A stretch of 64,000 nucleotides of DNA from Casuarina equisetifolia (Eukaryota > Streptophyta > Magnoliopsida > Fagales > Casuarinaceae). A program made the position numbers and the translations under genes. The stretch spans positions 19,574,021 to 19,638,020 of the forward strand of contig CM052362.1 in NCBI GenBank assembly GCA_028551475.1. Direction: 5' to 3'. The number at the start of each line of letters is the position of its first letter. The first letter of the stretch is position 1. The notes under the pieces were generated by a model, which was not told the DNA's origin, ran no database searches, and was given only the letters and a program-made list of their open reading frames with translations. This document shows, one piece after another, positions 58,590 through 64,000 of the stretch.

Positions 58590-59977
58590 AGATGATGAAT
58601 ATGATGATTTCTCTTTTCTTTTGCTAAATGCCGTGTGATTTAAAGTATGGCTTTCCAGTAGTGATTTGAGGGTAGGCACTGATAAGAACACCCCAAGTAC
58701 TATTTCTTCTTGTTGTGGTTTTACATATGTACTGTACAGGCCATATGAGGGAATGGTACTGAATTCTCTGCTGCAGATTAAGAACTTGAGCAGACATTTA
58801 TTTGAGGGCCATCTACAAATTGCGTCATGTATTCATATGAAAAACCTGGATAATCAGAAGATAGAACTATACAATGTTGTTAAAACAAGTAGATGTTGCA
58901 GATCCTAATTGAAAGGGTCCGTTCTATAATATGCTTATAAAGCAGAGCCTAGACGTATTTTCCCAACAAGTGGTTGACTATAACTTGCACAAGAGAAAAT
59001 CAAGGAAGAAACCATATACAGTGTTGAACCTATTGCTAACTAAAATAACGTAGTGCTTATTCACCCCATATCACATAAGCAACAGAGAATTACAGTTTCA
59101 CTTCTGGTTCTTCTGATGCAATGTTGCAAATGAATTTCTTCAGAGTCTACGGTGAATTGTTATAAGGGCTTCACAGATGCAGTAATGTATTCATCAGAAT
59201 ACACGCAAGCTTTGATCGGTGTACCCACAAATATAGAGATGCTAAAAGTCAATGTAATTCCATGTGCTAGAGTGGTTACACGGTCCAAGCAATCCTGTTC
59301 CATAAAAACGTACTTCATCGACCATGTAGTTCTCAAAAGTGACACAAATTTGACCATTGTAATGGTTGAGATGCAAGCGGCAAACCAGTGTGAGGGTTAT
59401 GTGGTGAATGGAGTAACTGCTACCCGGTATTCTCAATCCCGCTCGCCAGCCAAACCCATCAAAGAGTTATGTAGCATTTTCCTCCAACATGAATGCTTTC
59501 CAAACAGGTTGTTTTGCACATAAAGTTTCTCATATGAATTTTCAACCTAATCACTCTTCTTGGAAGTACATCCAATAAACAGGGCGTAATTGAAAGCGCC
59601 TAAATATAGCATAAATGAATGAAAAAATTAAGGAGATAGATATAAAAATCTCAACAAAGCACAGACACAAGGCAATGCCAATTGCTGAGAACGACAAATC
59701 ACGTAAAGACATACTTGAATTGCTATGAAAAACCTTTCCCTTTAAACTTATTTTTCCTTTACTTTTTTCTTTCTACCTACATACAAAATGACCATGGAAC
59801 CAAATTGCATTTTGGCGATGGTAAGGCTAATAATATACTTGCATGACGTCCACACCTTAGAAAAAAAAAATGTGAACTCTTCTTGCCTTTGATGGTAGCA
59901 ACCTCTGCGTTAGCATCTCTTCCGAACCGCCCAAGCTGCCCATCATTTCAAGAAATAAGTTATTACCCATTGCTTCA
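58590..59977. other. Convergent 3' region between DUF7733 and SKP1-like genes
   Basis: About 1.4 kb, probably 3' UTRs on both sides. A 123-codon stretch open on the plus strand at 59152-59523 starts with GTG and resembles no known protein; I do not call it a gene. Confidence 0.45.
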
Positions 59978-62900
59978 TCATCTCTGGTCCAAACCTGTTC
60001 ACATGAACATATGATGAAAAGCAAAGCAGAATTTAGTACCTCACAAAAGCAGAACAACTTTTTTCAGCAATTAATACTGAAATCTTCCAGAAGAGGAAGC
60101 ATAGATGACTGGAGACACAGATAATAGCGTATTCAGAAAGTTGAGAATAAACGTACTTGTATATCTGCTCATGGAACCATTGCCATTCATAGAAATAGGT
60201 ACAAACTTTCTTTCTTGGCCCAAGGATAAAATTTCCTGCATTCTTTCTGGCCAATCGGAATTTAACCTTCGTGCAAAATCCTCCACTTCCCTACACAGAA
60301 AAATACAACAGCATGCATTTAGATAGACAACGTCAGCAACTATTAAACTTCTACCCAGGGATGGGAGTGTGGGTGGTAGACAAAGCATTTGTGAAAGCAA
60401 AGCAAAAGCCAAAATGCAATATAGGTAGATCGTTGGAACAAAGAAGATTGCAGTAAAGTTCAGAAGCAAGAACAGCGCTTCTAACATACAAATATCCTTT
60501 TGACATGCACTTTTGAGGCAATGACTTGGCAGTATTAGTGAATTCCACAAAGTTTAAGTAATCTTCCGGATTCAACAGGAAGTACAATGGGCATCGTTAG
60601 AGTAATCTAACTTTAAGTCAATGCAAAATCACATTGATTGAGATACACCAGTTCATATATTTGTCTAACCTGTCAAGTTCTTCCCTCATTGCAGGATCTA
60701 AATCATCCTCAATATCACCGTCATCATACTCAAGCTTTGGGGAAAAAGTCACAGGTGTAGAATCTTGCAACTTTGAACTTGTAGAAGGAGAGGTCAACAT
60801 GACATTGTTAACATCATCCTCATGGCAGGCAGACGGAAGATCAAGCAACTCCTAAAAAATGAAGACACCGGCAATCAAACAATGAGTATGATCCCATAAA
60901 GGGCAAAAAGGAAAAACAAATTATGCATAAAAAAAAAAAAAAATGAAGAAGCTCGCTAGCAGTACAAATACATGTATACACATGCAAAAACAAACATCCG
61001 TACGGGTGCTAACCTTATTGTGGTTTCCATTTACATTGTTTAACGAGGAATCCTTTGATTGATCTTTTCTCCTCCGATTTTTCTTTTTATTCTTATTGGT
61101 TCTTGCCTCCTTTGCATCTGCAAGGAGACTAGAGTACGTAAAATAGCAATAGAAATAACCTAATAGGCAATGGAAAATTCATAAGCTAAAATATTCCAGC
61201 AAGCTACTGAATCTCGAGTGTGATCAAACTATCCACAGGTAAGCATAATAAAAAATCAAGCGAAGCCTCTATTAAAATAAAAATACTTCAAAAGCATAAT
61301 TACTTCAGAGTACAGGCACTCTGTGCCTGCATCCACAAAAGAACATAAATGTATTTGTAACAATAAAGAAAAGTTACAGCAATGTCAAAATCAAGATTTT
61401 CACCATGTTATGGTTAAATTCCAAATTGAACTACACTGACCACTACATAGAATGTAAGCAACGTAAAGCATACAAATTAAAGAACAACTACAGGACATAG
61501 AAGGTTTTATAAAACAATCTACATTCCTTTAGGGTAATCATCTAAAATGCATGCATCTTAAAGCTATCATGTATTATAGGTCTACTTAATAGATTTGGAA
61601 CCATAGATACCATTAGCATATCTATTAGATGACTATTAAAATAAAAATACTTCAAAAGCATAATTACTTCAGAGTACAGGCACTCTGTGCCTGTATCCAC
61701 AAAAGAACATAAATCTATTTGTAACAATAAAGAAAAGTTACAGAACTGTCAAAATCAAGATTTTCACCATGTTATGGTTAAATTCCAAATTGAACTACAC
61801 TGACCACTACATAGAATGTAAGCAATGTAAAGCGTACAAATTAAAGAACAACTACAGCACATAGAAGGTTTTATAAAACAATCTACATTCCTTTAGGGTA
61901 ATCATCTAAAATGCAAGCATCTTAAAGCTATCATGTATTATAGGTCTGCTTAATAGATTTGGAACCATAGATACCATTAGCATATCCATTAGATGACCAA
62001 ATGTATCAGCTCCTATCAATTTAGGTTTGGGATAAATGATAACGTTATATAATACCAGAGTAATGTCTTGAATTTAAATTTTGACTTTACTTTGCATTTC
62101 AATTCAAAGTTCCATGAATTAGACCTCATATATTGAAAGGGAGTTATAATCACATATGAGCAAGAATATTAGATTTAAAATTGAAAACATTCCGAAAAAT
62201 GCTTTCCAGTACACTTCTTTTGTAATCTCATTGGAAAGACTGTAAATAAAATCTCCATTTGATATTGCTATTTGCGCAAGTATTTTCTGATTAAGAAGCA
62301 ACTGCCTCTTGTACAGATTGTGTATTAATATACTTTAACGAACTCTTCTGGACGAGGATGTAAGTGAATAGGCTTATGGAAATGCCCACCAACACCTTTC
62401 TTCTCCACCTTTAGCCCTTGTTTGTTGAGTGACTGAATCACTACTTCCTATCAACTTAATCTTTTGAGACAAATGCTGACTTAAACATGTACCATAGAGT
62501 TCCAGAAGAAGAAGGTATCATAGTGACAAACTTCCTCCAAAAAGAACCTGTGCAGGCTTGCCACGGAAGTGCTTAACAAGTTCAAAAGCATAACAATTTT
62601 CCAAATATTGTCCAAAAAACAAAAAAACGAAATGTCATTATATGCCCCAGTGAATCCTGAAAACCTAGCTTACTTTGGCCAGGCGAATCAAGAACAAAAG
62701 TTCCAACTCTTAAACTACTGATCCATATGTGTACAGTGTGAAATATGTTTCTCTTTTCTATGACTGTAAGTTTCAATACTATCTAAGACTTACGTGCAAA
62801 GAAAATTTAAGAAGCAGTCAACTGAATTGAAAGTCACATGATTACCTAGGAGACAAGGAAAAGCATTTAAAAACTTTAATAATATTTGACGTCCTGGTTT

Positions 62901-63870
62901 ATTTACATACATCTATCTTCTTCTCTTTCGTCATTTTCAACTTTGAAGAAATCCATCTAAAATGTAACACTTGTCTTTTTCACCAGAAAATACATTCAAA
63001 TCACAATTACAGTTTGATTTTTAACATCTTTAAAGGAATAGAGCAATATGCATTACTAGAAGCATCAATTATTGCATGCTCACAATCCATCTATTGCAAT
63101 ATTTCAAAGCAGACACAGTTCAGGGATTTACAAGAACATGATAACTTGCAAGAGGTTAAGAAGTCCACATGTACGGAGAAGAGACAGAAGCTATCTGAGT
63201 GGAATGAAGAAAAGATCATTTCTCTCGTATACCTCCATCTTCACCATTTATAAAGGACAAGAGATCATCAACTGAGCGGTCATCCACATGCTCATCCTCA
63301 ACCTCGACATTCTGTAACATATGGAACACAATTGCTATTAATCCTAATTGGAATGCTTCAACAACATAATTGGGGTGCAACTACTTGATAAAAATTGAAT
63401 CCACACTCAGCAAGGATGTGTATTTAACACAAAACATTAAGCTTATGTATAACGAGGACAGAAAACAAGAAATAAGTAAAAGTAAGCACCTTCAATTTCT
63501 CCTTCTCTTTTAATTCTTTCCTCTTTCTTGCATACAGTCGATTCAGAAGCCGGATACGTGGGTCATCAGTGATGTTTCGTAATGGCTCTAGCTTCTCTTC
63601 CTAGAGAAAACGAAATTTAAATGAAAACGCTGAGTAAAATAGGTGTTAAAAACAATGATTTCTAGCTAGCAATGCAACCTCTGTGAGGTCATCAGGTAGA
63701 TGAAATGTTTCACGTATCTCCTCAGGAGTTTTCCCTTCAATAATCCGAGCAAGTGCTCTGCTTGTGAGATCAACTAAAGGCTTCAATTGGAGGCTGTCAG
63801 CTGCAGATGTCAACTCACATAACTTTTTTGTATCCATCCGAATATATTTTTCATCAAACATTTTGCGTTC
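59978..63870 (-). CDS. ASK21-like: SKP1-like protein with C-terminal extension (ASK20/ASK21 type), 5' part outside window
   Basis: Seven exons are visible on the minus strand: 63870-63679, 63601-63490, 63311-63233, 61117-61014, 60851-60670, 60290-60157 and 59994-59978 (stop TGA). The first has the Skp1 dimerisation part ([20 protein letters not shown], then [20 protein letters not shown]). SKP1 proteins link F-box proteins to cullin in SCF ubiquitin ligases. The long extension, with basic [12 protein letters not shown], acidic [20 protein letters not shown] and the end SLDQR, is the hallmark of plant ASK20/21. The N-terminal BTB-like half lies beyond 64000. In exon 63601-63490 the frame slips by one base near 63540-63541: RIRLLN before it and [17 protein letters not shown] after it are both family-like but in different frames. 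This may be a sequence error or a real defect. The intron 63232-61118 contains a tandem duplication. Confidence 0.82.
61270..61997 (+). repeat. 364-bp tandem duplication in an SKP1-like gene intron
   Basis: Sequence from about 61270 (ATTAAAATAAAAATACTTC) is repeated from about 61634 with a period of 364 bp and only a handful of differences, ending near 61997. Copies share the ACAGGCACTCTGTGCCTG palindrome-like stretch. High identity suggests a recent event. Confidence 0.88.
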
Positions 63871-64000
63871 CTGAGGTGAAGAGAGATCAAAATTCATATT
63901 TTGTTAAACTATCAATTATAAACTGTACCATCAAGTTCACATGTTAGTGCTCCCCAAATAATTATAAACTAGTAAGTTAACTACAAACAAGATAAAATGG
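63871..64000 (-). other. Intron of the SKP1-like gene at the window edge
   Basis: AT-rich sequence upstream of the acceptor at 63871-63873 (minus-strand CAG). No further exon is visible before the window ends. Confidence 0.5.

Noticed and set aside
59152-59523. 123-codon open frame downstream of the DUF7733 gene
   Set aside because: It starts with GTG, has no domain, and lies in the 3' region between convergent genes.
1-64000. CRISPR arrays, operons or bacterial defence systems
   Set aside because: The window is plant nuclear DNA; its repeats are intronic minisatellites, tandem duplications and retroelement or pseudogene remnants without regular spacers.
1-64000. tRNA and rRNA genes
   Set aside because: No cloverleaf with A and B boxes or rRNA-like sequence was noticed on either strand; a covariance-model scan would be needed to exclude them fully.

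Overview
The window is nuclear DNA from a flowering plant, most likely a eudicot. Genes have many short exons with GT-AG introns and AT-rich introns, and the families are plant-specific (Aux/IAA, HY5/HYH bZIP, U-box kinase, KIN-10 kinesin, extended SKP1-like, DUF7733). I cannot name the species. Exon models were made by hand from splice sites and reading frame; each complete model closes in frame, but none has transcript support.

Layout. 1-15 kb: an IAA32/34-type Aux/IAA gene (minus, 1345-2265), a long gene-poor stretch, an HYH-type bZIP gene (plus, 6767-8356) and a class 3 lipase (plus, 11088-14732). 15-19.2 kb: a divergent prolyl 4-hydroxylase with a ShKT tail (plus) and a small CHCH-like cysteine protein (minus). 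19.5-26.7 kb: a KIN-10C kinesin with 18 coding exons and repeat-rich introns (plus), sharing a 385-bp divergent promoter region with the CHCH gene. 27.3-30.4 kb: a coiled-coil protein (minus). 31.7-38.7 kb: a USP/kinase/U-box protein with a degenerate kinase core (plus).

39-50 kb holds no intact gene. It is a block of old repeats: a head-to-tail array of decayed fragments of a host TPR/DnaJ co-chaperone gene (minus), interrupted by a palindromic Ty3/Gypsy fossil with inverted LTRs and a 5-bp target duplication, and bracketed by LTR-like direct repeats with a primer-binding-site-like motif and a gag remnant inside the right one. One reading is that an LTR element captured and amplified part of a co-chaperone gene; independent nested insertions are the alternative.

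50-64 kb: a C2H2 zinc-finger protein with a long leader intron (plus, 52408-56914), a single-exon DUF7733 membrane protein (plus, 57843-58589) and a SKP1-like ASK20/21-type gene (minus) whose 5' part lies beyond the right edge.

The genes do not form a pathway. Shared themes are light and auxin signalling (HYH, Aux/IAA) and ubiquitin ligase parts (U-box, SKP1-like). Several proteins have lost key residues of their families: the Aux/IAA degron, the kinase HRD aspartate and DFG, the P4H iron-binding histidine and the consensus kinesin P-loop.
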